Shown here one piece after another: positions 9,032 to 17,368 of a DNA stretch of 64,000 nt. Position 1 is the stretch's first letter. Every line of letters begins with the position of its first letter. Under the pieces are notes generated by a model. It ran no database searches and was not told where the DNA came from. It was given only the letters and a program-made list of their open reading frames with translations. A program made the position numbers and the translations under genes. The stretch is from JACDAN01 sp963847235. Its GTDB lineage: Bacteria; Actinomycetota; Thermoleophilia; Gaiellales; Gaiellaceae. The DNA is taken from positions 1-64,000 of the forward strand of contig CAWJYU010000009.1 of NCBI GenBank assembly GCA_963847235.1, in the 5' to 3' direction.

Positions 9032-9369
9032 ATCGGGTTGCCCTCGGGATCGGCGAGCTGCGCGAAGCGGCCGTTGGGGTAGACCTCGGGGTCGACTTCG
9101 ACCGCGGTCCCGGCGCCGCGCAGCTGTTCGGCCATCGCGTCCAGGTCGCGGACGCGGAGGTTGATCATCCATTGCTTCTCGCGGTCGAAGAACTCGCCGT
9201 CGTCGGAGAACGCCTCGAAGACGGTCGGTCCGGCCTCCTGCCACCACGGTCGCTCGTCGTACGAGGTCGGCGTCAGGTCGATCCCAAGCTGCTCGGCGTA
9301 CCACGACCGGAGCCGATCCGGGTCCTTCGCCCGGAAGAAGAAGCCGCCGATGCCGGTCACTCGCTCCAT
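8968..9369 (-). CDS. VOC-family (glyoxalase-like) single-domain protein
   Basis: 133 aa from the ATG at 9369; a TTG at 9375 is also in frame. A typical one-domain VOC layout: VTGIGGFFFRAKDPDRLRSWYAEQLGI, then WWQEAGP, MINLRVRDLDAMAEQL and FAQLADPEGNPIQLWEP, where the last Glu is a candidate metal ligand. Homologues bind or modify small metabolites or antibiotics. The first His ligand is absent (VTGIGGFFF), so metal binding is uncertain. Convergent with the esterase, with a 64-nt overlap. A long inverted repeat lies immediately upstream. Confidence 0.82.
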   Translation of the reverse strand: MERVTGIGGFFFRAKDPDRLRSWYAEQLGIDLTPTSYDERPWWQEAGPTVFEAFSDDGEFFDREKQWMINLRVRDLDAMAEQLRGAGTAVEVDPEVYPNGRFAQLADPEGNPIQLWEPTADEPARSTTSETHG

Positions 9370-9373
9370 AAAC

Positions 9374-9421
9374 AAGTTCTGCCACCGAGTGTGCCCGAGA
9401 GCACCTTCGGTGGCAGAACTT
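9374..9421. repeat. Long inverted repeat / hairpin upstream of the VOC gene
   Basis: Arms 9374-9388 and 9407-9421 are perfect complements over 15 bp (AAGTTCTGCCACCGA). The interior adds a 4-bp GTGC/GCAC stem with a 6-nt loop. It ends 5 nt before the ATG at 9369. It may be an operator, a REP-like element or a cruciform that masks the start. Confidence 0.7.
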
Positions 9422-9629
9422 TCGCCGAGCCGATTTCGCTTCCGTCCACCGATCCCGCTGACTTTCGCCTTCCGGCTACGGCCGCCGCGATCGGCTTCGA
9501 CCTACTCGCGTCCCGTACTCGACGCACGCGCGAGACTAGGGGTGCGCGGGCGTCCTTTCAAGACCCCGCCGGACAGAAGTTGTCGCTCTTTGCGACCGAA
9601 AGGTGAAAGGGCAGACGCGAGGGTCGAAC
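9422..9629. other. Gap without a gene
   Basis: About 208 bp between the hairpin and the DUF899 stop. Short open frames here have poor codon use. I see no tRNA, repeat or terminator. Confidence 0.5.
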
Positions 9630-10376
9630 TCAGTCTTCCTCGTACTCGTCGTGCCGGCGGAGCCAGACCTGGAAGGCACCGTTCTCGTCGCGTCCCTTCG
9701 GCGCACGGTCGAGAATCGGGTAGTAGCCCATCAGGAACTCGAGCCCGCGGGCCCCCGTCGAGTAGGTGTGGTGCACGACGCCGTCCGCCAGGGCGAAGGC
9801 GCTCAGGCCCGGACCTTCCGTGAGGTAGCCGACCGTGTCGGTCCCCGTTGCGGCCGCGTTGTGCTGGAGGATCGGAGGGGGATCGCCTTCGAGGAGCGGC
9901 CCCAGTTGCTCGCGCACCTGCTCGGCCGTGCGCGAGACGCCGAAGTCGAAGTTGAAGTCGCTCTCGAACGACGACACCCACGGGAAGCTCCAGCCCATCC
10001 TCCGTTTGTAGGCCTGGAGCTTCTCCAGGGGCGCCCGCGAGACGTAGAGCATCGTCACGTCGCGCGCGTGGAGGTGCGGGAGCACGCCGTTGACGGCGTC
10101 GGCGCTGGACGAGCAGGTCGGGCAGCCGGCCTCGTAGCTCGGGCCGAACATGAAGTGGTAGACGAGGAGCTGGGAGCGACCGTCGAAGAGCTCCGGCAGC
10201 GTCCGCGTGCCGTCGTCGGTCTCGAACCGGTACTCCTTCTCGACCGGAACCCACGGGAGCTCGCGGCGCTCGCGAGCAAGCTCGTCACCCATCCGCGTGT
10301 GTTCCTTCTCGCGTTGCAGCAGCTCCTCGCGAGCCGCCTGCCACTCCTCACGAGTGCCGATCCTGTGCTCCGTCAT
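9630..10376 (-). CDS. DUF899 family (thioredoxin-fold) protein
   Basis: 248 aa. Start ATG at 10376 with GGAGG 8 nt upstream. The line YHFMFGPSYEAGCPTCSSSAD (near residues 73-93) is diagnostic for DUF899, with a CxxC pair and a preceding thioredoxin-like fold. PWVSSFESDFNFDFGV follows in the middle, and the C-terminus has HHTYSTGARGLEFLMGYYPILD. The family is cytoplasmic and of unproven role, possibly a redox or dithiol protein. It is monocistronic; tRNA-Gly lies 18 nt upstream in the same direction. Confidence 0.88.
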   Translation of the reverse strand: MTEHRIGTREEWQAAREELLQREKEHTRMGDELARERRELPWVPVEKEYRFETDDGTRTLPELFDGRSQLLVYHFMFGPSYEAGCPTCSSSADAVNGVLPHLHARDVTMLYVSRAPLEKLQAYKRRMGWSFPWVSSFESDFNFDFGVSRTAEQVREQLGPLLEGDPPPILQHNAAATGTDTVGYLTEGPGLSAFALADGVVHHTYSTGARGLEFLMGYYPILDRAPKGRDENGAFQVWLRRHDEYEED

Positions 10377-10394
10377 GGCAGCTGCCTCCTGGGA

Positions 10395-10467
10395 AGCGGA
10401 CGACGGGGGTCGAACCCGCGACCTTCGGCTTGGGAAGCCGACGCTCTACCAACTGAGCTACGTCCGC
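10395..10467 (-). tRNA. tRNA-Gly (anticodon CCC)
   Basis: 73 nt. Acceptor GCGGACG/CGTCCGC; D-arm GCTC AGTTGGTA GAGC; anticodon stem TCGGC/GCCGA with loop TTCCCAA (anticodon CCC); T-arm CGGG TTCGACC CCCG; CCA not encoded. Confidence 0.95.
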
Positions 10468-10498
10468 GTCGCAGGTAACGATAGCGTCGGAATCGTCG

Positions 10499-10948
10499 AT
10501 GGCCCTCTCCCGAGCCGCCCTCCTCGTCGCTCTCCTCGCCCTCGTGGCCGGCTGCGCGCTGACCGAGGACTCGGAGGATCACGACGCGGGTACCGCAGTC
10601 AAGACCCTGCTCGAGACGGAGTACTTCGGCAACTACGCCCTCGCCTGGGACTCACTTCATCCTGGCCACCAGCGGTTCGTCACCCAGCAGGAGTACGAGG
10701 AGTGCCGGCGAGGCATCGACGTCCAGGGGACGCTGGAATCGATCGTCGTGCTGGACGTTCAGGATGCGCCGCTGACGGTCTACGGGCTCCCACCACGCAC
10801 GCCGGCGAAAGCCGTCGAGGTCCGGGTCGTGACGGACGAGAACGAGTACACCGCCGACTACCACGTGATCAAGGTGGACGGAAACTGGCGCTGGGTGCTC
10901 ACCGACCGCGCGGCCCGCGGGTTCGAGCGGACGGACTGCCCGGAATAA
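10499..10948 (+). CDS. Lipoprotein of unknown function
   Basis: 149 aa. The signal MALSRAALLVALLALVAGC ends in a lipobox (VAGC), so Cys19 is the lipidated residue. The mature part has YFGNYALAWDSLHPGHQRFV and VIKVDGNWRWVLTD, an NTF2-like or DUF4878-like pattern. It is anchored on the outer face of the membrane. No partner is evident. A TAAACT element overlapping its stop may drive the aldolase gene downstream. Confidence 0.8.
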   Translation: MALSRAALLVALLALVAGCALTEDSEDHDAGTAVKTLLETEYFGNYALAWDSLHPGHQRFVTQQEYEECRRGIDVQGTLESIVVLDVQDAPLTVYGLPPRTPAKAVEVRVVTDENEYTADYHVIKVDGNWRWVLTDRAARGFERTDCPE

Positions 10949-10951
10949 ACT
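10946..10951 (+). promoter_or_regulatory. Candidate -10 element (TAAACT) for fda
   Basis: TAAACT overlaps the stop of the lipoprotein gene. A leader of roughly 20 nt and a good Shine-Dalgarno (AAGGGAGGGA) follow before the ATG at 10979. Confidence 0.45.
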
Positions 10952-10978
10952 CCCTGCCGGAACCAAGGGAGGGATTGC

Positions 10979-12001
10979 ATGTCTGAACTGCACGAAATCG
11001 CAAGTGCGCTCGTCGCCGAGGGCAAGGGGATCCTCGCCGCCGACGAGAGCTCGGGCACGATCAAGAAGCGCTTCGACTCGATCGGCGTCGAGTCGACCGA
11101 GGAGAACAGACGCTCCTACCGCGACCTGCTCTTCACGACGCCGGGCGCGGAGGAGTTCATCAGCGGCGTCATCCTCTACGACGAGACGATCCGCCAGTCA
11201 TCCGCGGACGGGACGCCGTTTCCCAAGCTGCTCGAGAGCAAGGGGATCATCCCCGGGATCAAGGTCGACCTGGGCGCCAAGCCGCTGGCCGGCGCGTCCG
11301 AGGAGACGGTCACCGAGGGACTGGACGGGCTGCGTGAGCGCTGCCAGGAGTACTACGAGCTGGGTGCGCGCTTCACGAAGTGGCGGGCGGTCATCAACAT
11401 CGGCGAGGGCCGGCCGAGCGAGTACGCCATCTGGACGAACGCCCACGCGCTGGCCCGGTTCGCGGCGCTCAGCCAGGAGGCCGGGCTCGTCCCGATCGTG
11501 GAGCCCGAGGTGCTGATGGATGGTGACCACACGATCGAGGAGTCGTTCCGCGTGACCGAGCGCACGCTGCGCGCCGTCTTCACGGAGCTCTTCGACCAGC
11601 GTGTCGAGCGCGAGGGCTCGCTGCTGAAGACGAACATGGTCGTGTCGGGCTACGACTCGTCCGACCAGGCAAACGTGGACGAGGTCGCCGAGCGAACGAT
11701 CAGCTGCCTCGCCAACACGGTGCCGGCCGCAGTGCCGGGCGTCGTCTTCCTGTCGGGAGGCATGTCCGACGAGGACGCGACTGCGCGCCTCAACGCGATG
11801 AACCAGCGCGGCCCGCACCCGTGGCAGCTCTCGTTCTCCTACGGACGGGCACTGCAGGCGCCGGCGCTCAAGGCCTGGGGCGGCGACGAGGCCAACGTGG
11901 AGGCCGCGCAGCAGGCCTACTACCGGCGCGCCAAGTTCAACGGGGCCGCTCGCTCGGGCTCCTACGCACCCGATTGGGAGCGGGAGGAAGTTCCCGCTTA
12001 G
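10979..12001 (+). CDS. fda: Fructose-bisphosphate aldolase, class I
   Basis: 340 aa. Cleaves fructose-1,6-bisphosphate to DHAP and glyceraldehyde-3-phosphate through a Schiff base. Seen: GILAADESSGTIKKRF at the N-terminus, FTKWRAVINIGEG with the Lys of the active site, VEPEVLMDGDHTIE, the Schiff-base Lys in SLLKTNMV (near residue 217) and FLSGGMSDEDATARLNAMN. This is the eukaryote-like class I type of usual length. It has a strong Shine-Dalgarno. Convergent with glpX; the two stops overlap by 3 nt, so the opposing glycolytic and gluconeogenic genes meet tail to tail. Confidence 0.96.
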   Translation: MSELHEIASALVAEGKGILAADESSGTIKKRFDSIGVESTEENRRSYRDLLFTTPGAEEFISGVILYDETIRQSSADGTPFPKLLESKGIIPGIKVDLGAKPLAGASEETVTEGLDGLRERCQEYYELGARFTKWRAVINIGEGRPSEYAIWTNAHALARFAALSQEAGLVPIVEPEVLMDGDHTIEESFRVTERTLRAVFTELFDQRVEREGSLLKTNMVVSGYDSSDQANVDEVAERTISCLANTVPAAVPGVVFLSGGMSDEDATARLNAMNQRGPHPWQLSFSYGRALQAPALKAWGGDEANVEAAQQAYYRRAKFNGAARSGSYAPDWEREEVPA

Positions 12002-12993
12002 CGAAGCGCCAGGTTCGAGATCTCTTCCAGCTTCTGGAACGCGTGCGTCGCCTCGATGCGGCGCACCGTTCCGCTGCGGGAGCGCATGACGATCGAGTCC
12101 GTCGTGGCGCCGTCGCGCGTGTAGCGGACGCCGCGGAGGAGCGCGCCGGTGGTGACGCCGGTGGCGGCGAAGAAGACGTTCTGGCTCCCGACGAGGTCGT
12201 CGGTGGTCAGCACCCGGTCGAGGTCGTAGCCGTCGTCCACGAGGCTCTGCCGCTCCTCGTCGGTGCGGGGCCAGAGCTTGCCCTGGATCGCGCCGCCGAC
12301 GCACTTGAGCGCCGCGGCCGAGAGGACTCCCTCCGGCGTGCCACCGACTCCCATCAGCATGTCCACGCCTGTGCCCGGCTGCGCCGCGGCGATCGCCGGC
12401 GCAACGTCGCCGTCGGTGATGAGGAGCACCTTCGCGCCGGCCTCGCGGAGCTCCTCGACCAGCCCCTCGTGCCTCGGCCGGTCGAGGACGACGACGGCGA
12501 CCTCGCTGACGGAGACGCCCTTCGCCTGGGCCACCGCGCGGACATTGTCCGTCGGCGAGGCGTCGATCGAGACCGCGTCGGCGGACTCCGGGCCGGTCGC
12601 GATCTTGTCCATGTAGACCGCCGCGCCCGGGAAGTACATCGTCCCCCGCTCGGCGAGCGCGACGGTCGTGATCGCGTTCGGCATCCCGAGGGCCGTGAGG
12701 CGGGTGCCCTCGAGCGGGTCGACGGCCACGTCCACCTCGGGGCCCTGGCCGTTGCCGATCTCCTCGCCGTTGTAGAGCATCGGCGCCTCGTCCTTCTCCC
12801 CCTCGCCGATCACCACCACGCCGTCCATGGAGACCGTGTCCATCACGACGCGCATGGCGTCGACGGCGGCCTTGTCGGCGGCGATCTTGTCGCCGCGGCC
12901 GATCCAGCGCCCGGCGGCCATCGCCGCCGCCTCGGTGACCCGCGCGAGCTCGAGCGCGAGGTTCCGGTCGGGAGCCTTGGAGGGGGCGGCCAC
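11998..12993 (-). CDS. glpX: Fructose-1,6-bisphosphatase class II
   Basis: 331 aa. Hydrolyses fructose-1,6-bisphosphate in gluconeogenesis. Seen: IGEGEKDEAPML, the metal-binding VDPLEGT (near residue 93), DVLMGVGGTPEGVL-like MLMGVGGTPEGVLSAAAL and FFAATGVTTGALLRGVRY. The GTG start at 12993 has TAGGAT exactly 6 nt upstream and no Shine-Dalgarno, so it is probably leaderless. Length is normal. In actinobacteria GlpX is the usual sole FBPase. Convergent with fda. Confidence 0.96.
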   Translation of the reverse strand: MAAPSKAPDRNLALELARVTEAAAMAAGRWIGRGDKIAADKAAVDAMRVVMDTVSMDGVVVIGEGEKDEAPMLYNGEEIGNGQGPEVDVAVDPLEGTRLTALGMPNAITTVALAERGTMYFPGAAVYMDKIATGPESADAVSIDASPTDNVRAVAQAKGVSVSEVAVVVLDRPRHEGLVEELREAGAKVLLITDGDVAPAIAAAQPGTGVDMLMGVGGTPEGVLSAAALKCVGGAIQGKLWPRTDEERQSLVDDGYDLDRVLTTDDLVGSQNVFFAATGVTTGALLRGVRYTRDGATTDSIVMRSRSGTVRRIEATHAFQKLEEISNLALR

Positions 12994-13020
12994 GCCGCCA
13001 TCCTACGACGACCGCCCCTT

Positions 13021-13033
13021 GGGGTCAGACCCC
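13021..13033. repeat. Dispersed 13-bp palindrome GGGGTCAGACCCC
   Basis: Perfect 6-bp arms about a central A. First of a pair in the 147-bp gap between glpX and argS; the second is 52 bp further on. Confidence 0.85.
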
Positions 13034-13085
13034 GGGGCGCCCCGCCCGCAGCGATCGGGCCTCGGCGCGCTCGGCGCTTCGGCTT

Positions 13086-13098
13086 GGGGTCAGACCCC
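13086..13098. repeat. Dispersed 13-bp palindrome GGGGTCAGACCCC
   Basis: Second exact copy in the glpX-argS gap, in the same orientation of the central base as the copy at 13021. Confidence 0.85.
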
Positions 13099-13140
13099 GT
13101 ACGACGTGTCGGCGCAGATTCGGCGCCGAATCGTCACGCG

Positions 13141-14655
13141 TCACATCCGGTCGGGCGCTTCGACTCCGATGAGGTCGAGCGACCGCGCCAGCACGGCCTT
13201 CGTCGCCGTCACGAGCCCGAGCCGGAAGGCCTGCTGCTCGCTCTCCAGCACACGGTGGTGGTGGTAGAAGCGGTGGAAGTCGTCCGCGAGCCGGATCGCA
13301 TAGTTCGGCAGCCCGTGTGGTGCGCGGCGCTCGACTGCCTCTCTCACGACCTCGGGGAGCTCGACGAGCCGCTTGACGAGGTCGCGCTCCTCCGGCGCGA
13401 GGTCGCCCGCCCGCGCGGAGACCTCCGCGGCGCCGGCATTCCGCAGGATTCCGGCGATCCGGGCGTGTGCGTACTGGACGTAGTAGACCGGGTTCTTCTC
13501 GCTCCGCTCGCGCGCCAGGTCGACGTCGATGTCGATCGCCTGGTCGTATCCGCGTGAGACGAGGTACCAGCGTGCCGCGTCGATGCCGATCTTGTCGACG
13601 AGCTCCGAGAGGAAGACGACGTCGCCGCGCCGCTTCGACGACTGCTTCGCCCGGCCGCCCTCGACGATCTGGACGAGCTGGTAGATCAGCACCTCGAGCC
13701 GATCTGGGTCGTAGCCGAGCATCGCCGCCGCCGCCTTCAGCCGCGGGACGTACCCGTGGTGGTCGGCGCCGAGGACGTAGATCAGCCGGTCGAAGCCGCG
13801 CTCGAACTTGTTCCGGACGTACGCGACGTCGGCCGCGTAGTACAGATAGCTGCCGTCTGACGAGCGCTTGAGCGGCCGGTCCTTGTCGTCGTCGAAGGCG
13901 CTCGTCCGTGCCCAGAGCGTTCCCTCGGACTCGTACGTCTCGAGGTGCGGCAACGCCTCCTCGACCTCCAGCGTGATCTCCCCCTGGAGCACCCAGGAGT
14001 CGAAGTGGATCCGGAACGCGTCGAGCTCGCGCTTGATCTCGTCGAGCATCCGCTCCACCGGATCGCCGGGCTCCGCCGCGATCGCCGAGATGTACTCGCC
14101 TGTGTAGCCCGCCTCGGGCGGCTCCTCGCCCCGCCGGCGCGCCTCGACCGAGTCCCGGAAGAGGTCGATCTGCCGGCCGACGTCGTTGAGGTAGTACTCA
14201 CGCTCGACGGTGTTTCCCGCGAACTCGAGCAGGCGCGCGACGGAATCGCCGTAGGCGCCGTTCCGCGCCGAGCCCACGGTCAGCGGACCGGTCGGGTTCG
14301 CCGAGACCATCTCGACCTGGACGCGCTCCGCCGGCTCCACGAAGCCGCCGCCGTACCCCTCCCCCGCTTCGAGGATCTCGCCGAGGGCCTCCGCGTACCA
14401 GGCGGGGGTCAGGAAGAGGTTCAGGAAGCCCGGTCCGGCGACCTCGGCACGCTCGACGACGTCGAGCTCCGTCGCCCTGGCCGCGAGCTGCTCGGCGAGC
14501 TCCCTCGGCGGCCGGCCGTTCTGCGGGCCAAGCCGCAGGGCCACGTTCGTCGCGTAGTCGCCGTGCTCCGAGCGGCTCGGTCGCTCGAGCGTCACCGGCG
14601 CGCCGGCGAGCCGCTCCAGGGCGGTTTCCAGGCCGAGAATCGCTCGTGCAGGCAC
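13141..14655 (-). CDS. argS: Arginyl-tRNA synthetase
   Basis: 504 aa, shorter than the common 550-580. Class I synthetase charging tRNA-Arg. The N-terminal Add1 domain has RSEHGDYATNVALRL. The catalytic core has MVSANPTGPLTVGSARNGAYGD, where the HIGH position reads TVGS rather than HVGH. Later come EREYYLNDVGRQIDLF, YVLGADHHGYVPRLKAA and KQSSKRRGDVVFL in place of KMSKR. The C-terminal anticodon-binding domain has YVQYAHARIAGILRN. The GTG start has GATACT 6 nt upstream, so it is probably leaderless and divergent from the DUF3467 gene with an overlapping -10. Confidence 0.95.
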   Translation of the reverse strand: MPARAILGLETALERLAGAPVTLERPSRSEHGDYATNVALRLGPQNGRPPRELAEQLAARATELDVVERAEVAGPGFLNLFLTPAWYAEALGEILEAGEGYGGGFVEPAERVQVEMVSANPTGPLTVGSARNGAYGDSVARLLEFAGNTVEREYYLNDVGRQIDLFRDSVEARRRGEEPPEAGYTGEYISAIAAEPGDPVERMLDEIKRELDAFRIHFDSWVLQGEITLEVEEALPHLETYESEGTLWARTSAFDDDKDRPLKRSSDGSYLYYAADVAYVRNKFERGFDRLIYVLGADHHGYVPRLKAAAAMLGYDPDRLEVLIYQLVQIVEGGRAKQSSKRRGDVVFLSELVDKIGIDAARWYLVSRGYDQAIDIDVDLARERSEKNPVYYVQYAHARIAGILRNAGAAEVSARAGDLAPEERDLVKRLVELPEVVREAVERRAPHGLPNYAIRLADDFHRFYHHHRVLESEQQAFRLGLVTATKAVLARSLDLIGVEAPDRM

Positions 14656-14660
14656 GGGGG

Positions 14661-14667
14661 TAGTATC
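14661..14667. promoter_or_regulatory. Shared bidirectional -10 element (TAGTATC)
   Basis: On the plus strand TAGTAT (14661-14666) stands 6 nt before the DUF3467 ATG. On the minus strand GATACT (14667-14662) stands 6 nt before the argS GTG. Only 17 nt separate the two start codons, so both transcripts would be leaderless or nearly so. Confidence 0.6.
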
Positions 14668-14672
14668 GCCAC

Positions 14673-14978
14673 ATGGAGGAAGACGGCTCCCCCGGTCGCC
14701 AGCTGAACATCCACCTCGACCCCGAGAACATGGCCGGGGTCTACGCGAACTTCGCGAACATCAGCTTCTCCGACTACGAGTTCACGCTGACCTTTGCCCG
14801 CATCGACCACGAGGTCGAGGAAGGCGACATTCCCGGCGTGGTCGTCGCGCGGGTGAACGTCTCGCCTCGCTTCCTCGAGGAGCTGCTCGAGGCGATGCAG
14901 GACTCGTGGTCGAAGTGGTCGAGCCGCGAGGGGATCAGGAACCTGCCCGAGGCTCCTCCCCGCGAGGAAGACTCCTAG
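14673..14978 (+). CDS. DUF3467 family protein
   Basis: 101 aa. GVYANFANISFSDYEFTLTFARIDHE and VVVARVNVSPRFLEELLEAMQDSWSKW are the diagnostic blocks of DUF3467, a small cytoplasmic family of unknown function found in actinobacteria and others. ATG at 14673 without Shine-Dalgarno; leaderless by the promoter geometry. Its end overlaps the convergent M48 peptidase gene by 44 nt. Confidence 0.88.
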   Translation: MEEDGSPGRQLNIHLDPENMAGVYANFANISFSDYEFTLTFARIDHEVEEGDIPGVVVARVNVSPRFLEELLEAMQDSWSKWSSREGIRNLPEAPPREEDS

Positions 14979-16113
14979 CGAGCTCGATCCGCTCCATGGG
15001 TGTCGGGTGCGTCCCGAGGACGATTCGCGCCCAGCGCGGAGGGTCGGGATCGGCGAGGGCCGCCTCCGCCAGCTTGATCGTCAGGCTCTCGAATGCCCGC
15101 GGATCGTCCGTCGCTTGCAGGCTCAGCCAGTCGGCCTCGCGCTCGTAGCGGCGGGTGATCGCGTTCGTCAACGGCAGGAGCGCGAGCTGGAGCGCCGTCA
15201 GCGCCAGGAGCGCAAGCGGGACTGCCCGCGGGTCGCCTAGGCCGCCTCGCCGCCTCGCGACCCGCGCAATCACGTACGCGCCGGGTATCGCGAACAGGAA
15301 CAGCCAGCCGATGCCCTTCCAGACATGGTTCGCGTCGACGTGGCCGAACTCGTGCGAGACGAGCACCCGGAGCTCCGGTCGCGTCAGCCGCTCGAGGGTC
15401 GTGTCCCAGATCACGATCCGCTTGGTCGGGCCGATCCCGTAGAGCTCGGCGTTCAGGGCGCGCGTGCGGCGGCTCGCGTCCTTGACCTCGACGTCGACCT
15501 CCCCCACGCCCTGGGCTCGCGCGAGCTCGCGGATCTCGGCGGCGAGCTCGCGATCGCGCAGGGGCTCGACGCGCGGCGCGAGCAGGTACGGCTGCGCGAG
15601 GAGGAAGCCGGCCGCGACCGCTGCGAACGCGGGCCCGCCGACGAGCCACCACCGGTCGCCCATACGTCGGGCCAGCAACATGACGAGAGCGATCGCGATT
15701 CCCGCCCCGACGAGCCCGCCGAGCCGCTCCAGCCAGGGGTCGACGAGAATCGTGGCGTAGTCGGCGTCCGACACGTCGTACCGGCGACGCCACCACTGCG
15801 CCGCGAGCACGAACGGCAGGCCGGCGAGCCAGACCGCGGCGAGCGTTCCCAGGCCGAGCAAGACACCGCCCGCGATCCCCCGCACGCGGAACCGCGGGGC
15901 GAGCCGCACGCACACGACGAGCACGACGAGCTGCACGAGCGTCGCGAGCACCCAGTTCACGCGGTGGAACCGGGCGTACCGCTCGCTGCGCTCGAGGTAC
16001 TCGGCCGGGAAGACCGCGGCTGGATCCACGTCCACAAGCGAAAGCTCCGGGACGGCGGTCCGCCACAGCAGCGCGGCGGCGATGAGCCACCCGGCCGCGG
16101 CGAGTCCGATCAC
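14935..16113 (-). CDS. Membrane zinc metalloprotease, M48 (Ste24/CAAX-protease-like)
   Basis: About 392 aa from a GTG at 16113; the frame is open to an ATG at 16152, but that would overlap the divergent phosphoesterase start by 26 nt. Several transmembrane helices precede a catalytic segment VLVSHEFGHVDANH (HExxH), preceded by ALNAELYGIGPTKRIVIWDTTL. The third ligand Glu is in RYEREADWLSLQ, and the C-terminal THPTPMERIELA is the classic M48 tail. It cleaves membrane or secreted peptides at the membrane. Overlaps DUF3467 tail to tail. Confidence 0.9.
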   Translation of the reverse strand: MIGLAAAGWLIAAALLWRTAVPELSLVDVDPAAVFPAEYLERSERYARFHRVNWVLATLVQLVVLVVCVRLAPRFRVRGIAGGVLLGLGTLAAVWLAGLPFVLAAQWWRRRYDVSDADYATILVDPWLERLGGLVGAGIAIALVMLLARRMGDRWWLVGGPAFAAVAAGFLLAQPYLLAPRVEPLRDRELAAEIRELARAQGVGEVDVEVKDASRRTRALNAELYGIGPTKRIVIWDTTLERLTRPELRVLVSHEFGHVDANHVWKGIGWLFLFAIPGAYVIARVARRRGGLGDPRAVPLALLALTALQLALLPLTNAITRRYEREADWLSLQATDDPRAFESLTIKLAEAALADPDPPRWARIVLGTHPTPMERIELARSLPRGEEPRAGS

Positions 16114-16126
16114 CCACAATCTCCGC

Positions 16127-16861
16127 GTGCGTCTCGCCGTGATCTCGGACATCCACGCGAACCTTTACGCGCTGGAGGCGGTCCTGGAGGAGATCGACCG
16201 GGATCCCCCGGACGAGATCTGGTGCCTCGGCGACACCGTGGGGTACGGGCCGCGGCCGAACGAGTGCTGCGCCATCGTCCGGGACCGCTGCTCGCGAACG
16301 CTCGTCGGGAACCACGATCTCCTGGTGCTCGGCTCGGCGAAGGTCGGCGTCGGGGACTTCAACCCGGAGGCCGCCGCAGCGTCCGTCTGGACGAGCAAGG
16401 AGCTCACGCCGGAGTCGCGCGAGTTCCTTTCCTCGCTCGAGCCGTCGGCGAAGGTCGAGGGCTTCGAGCTGTACCACGGCAGCCCCCGCGACCCGGTCTG
16501 GGAGTACGTCCTCGACGAAGCTGCGGTCGTGGAGTCGTTCATGCTCACCCAGGCGCCGGTCATCCTCGTCGGCCACAGCCATATCGCCACGGCCGCCGTC
16601 CTGTCGGGCGAGACGATCGAGGGAGGCGTCGCGGAGGCGGACTTCTCGGCTGCGCTCGGCGCCGGGCGCTGGCTGCTGAACCCCGGCTCCGTGGGCCAGC
16701 CGCGGGACGGCGATCCGCGTGCCGCTTGGCTTCGCCTCGACCTCGAGTCGCGCGAGGCTCGGTTCAGGCGGATCGCCTACCCTGTTGCGCGCACTCAGGC
16801 GGAGATCAGGGAAAGGGGGTTGCCCGATTCGCTCGCGGAGCGTCTGGCTCACGGCGTGTAG
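16127..16861 (+). CDS. Metallophosphoesterase, YfcE/diadenosine-tetraphosphatase-like
   Basis: 244 aa from the GTG at 16127 (MRLAVISDIHANLYALEAVL). Calcineurin-like metal motifs in order: SDIHAN, CLGDTVGYGP, LVGNHD, VGHSHIATA and NPGSVGQPRDGDPRA. This set is typical of the cytoplasmic MJ0936/YfcE class of binuclear phosphodiesterases or phosphatases. CACAAT lies 6 nt before the start, suggesting a leaderless mRNA. Its last 77 nt overlap the signal-peptide region of the next lipoprotein gene. Confidence 0.9.
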   Translation: MRLAVISDIHANLYALEAVLEEIDRDPPDEIWCLGDTVGYGPRPNECCAIVRDRCSRTLVGNHDLLVLGSAKVGVGDFNPEAAAASVWTSKELTPESREFLSSLEPSAKVEGFELYHGSPRDPVWEYVLDEAAVVESFMLTQAPVILVGHSHIATAAVLSGETIEGGVAEADFSAALGAGRWLLNPGSVGQPRDGDPRAAWLRLDLESREARFRRIAYPVARTQAEIRERGLPDSLAERLAHGV

Positions 16862-17368
16862 CGCTGCTCTCGCATGCGCCCTCGCCGGCTGCGGGGGGAC
16901 CGACGGCGAGCAGGAACCGGAGGTCGCCGGTCCCCGGATCGAGAGCGCGACCGCGAACGAGCTCGCGGACTTGAGCGACGAGGTCGCGGATCAGCTCGAG
17001 AGCGGCGACTCCTGCGGCGCTGCCGAGTCTGCGGTGCTGCTCCGAGAGCGACTCACCGCCGCGATCAACGAGGGAAAGGTGCCGGAGGCCTACCTCGAGG
17101 AGCTTTCCGGCGCGACGAACGAGCTCGAGCTCGGAGTGCCGAAGTGCATCGACAAGACCCCTCCCCCGCCTCCGGACACGGATGAGGAGGACGAGGACGA
17201 CGACGGCGAGACGCGCAAGCGGAAGAAGAAGGACGACGAGAACGACGGCGAGGACACGACGACGGAGTCCGTCCCGACGGAGACGACCACGATTCCGGAA
17301 GAAACCACGACGGAGAGACGACGACGGAGGAGACGCCAACCGTCACGACGACGGAGGACGAGGAATGA
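16785..17368 (+). CDS. Acidic Thr-rich lipoprotein upstream of a kinase, one frameshift
   Basis: About 194 aa. A TTG at 16785 gives a basic n-region (MRALRRRSGKGG), a hydrophobic core and the lipobox ALAGC. The mature domain (ELADLSDEVADQLESGDSC...CIDKTPPPPPD) is helical with two Cys. It is followed by an acidic/basic linker (DEEDEDDDGETRKRKKKDD) and a TTTE-rich tail. Near 17314 the frame slips; the other frame gives ETTTEETPTVTTTEDEE and a stop at 17366-17368 that overlaps the kinase ATG (ATGA). It is probably an extracytoplasmic partner or sensor for the kinase; this is inferred from coupling only. Confidence 0.7.

Noticed and set aside
14975..16852. Long minus-strand and plus-strand frames opposite the M48 and phosphoesterase genes
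   Set aside because: Low-complexity translations (Arg/Ala/Pro) with no recognised motif; the real genes have complete active sites.
17160..17365. The charged and Thr-rich run as a separate tandem-repeat element
   Set aside because: It is coding (lipoprotein linker and tail) and has no regular nucleotide period.
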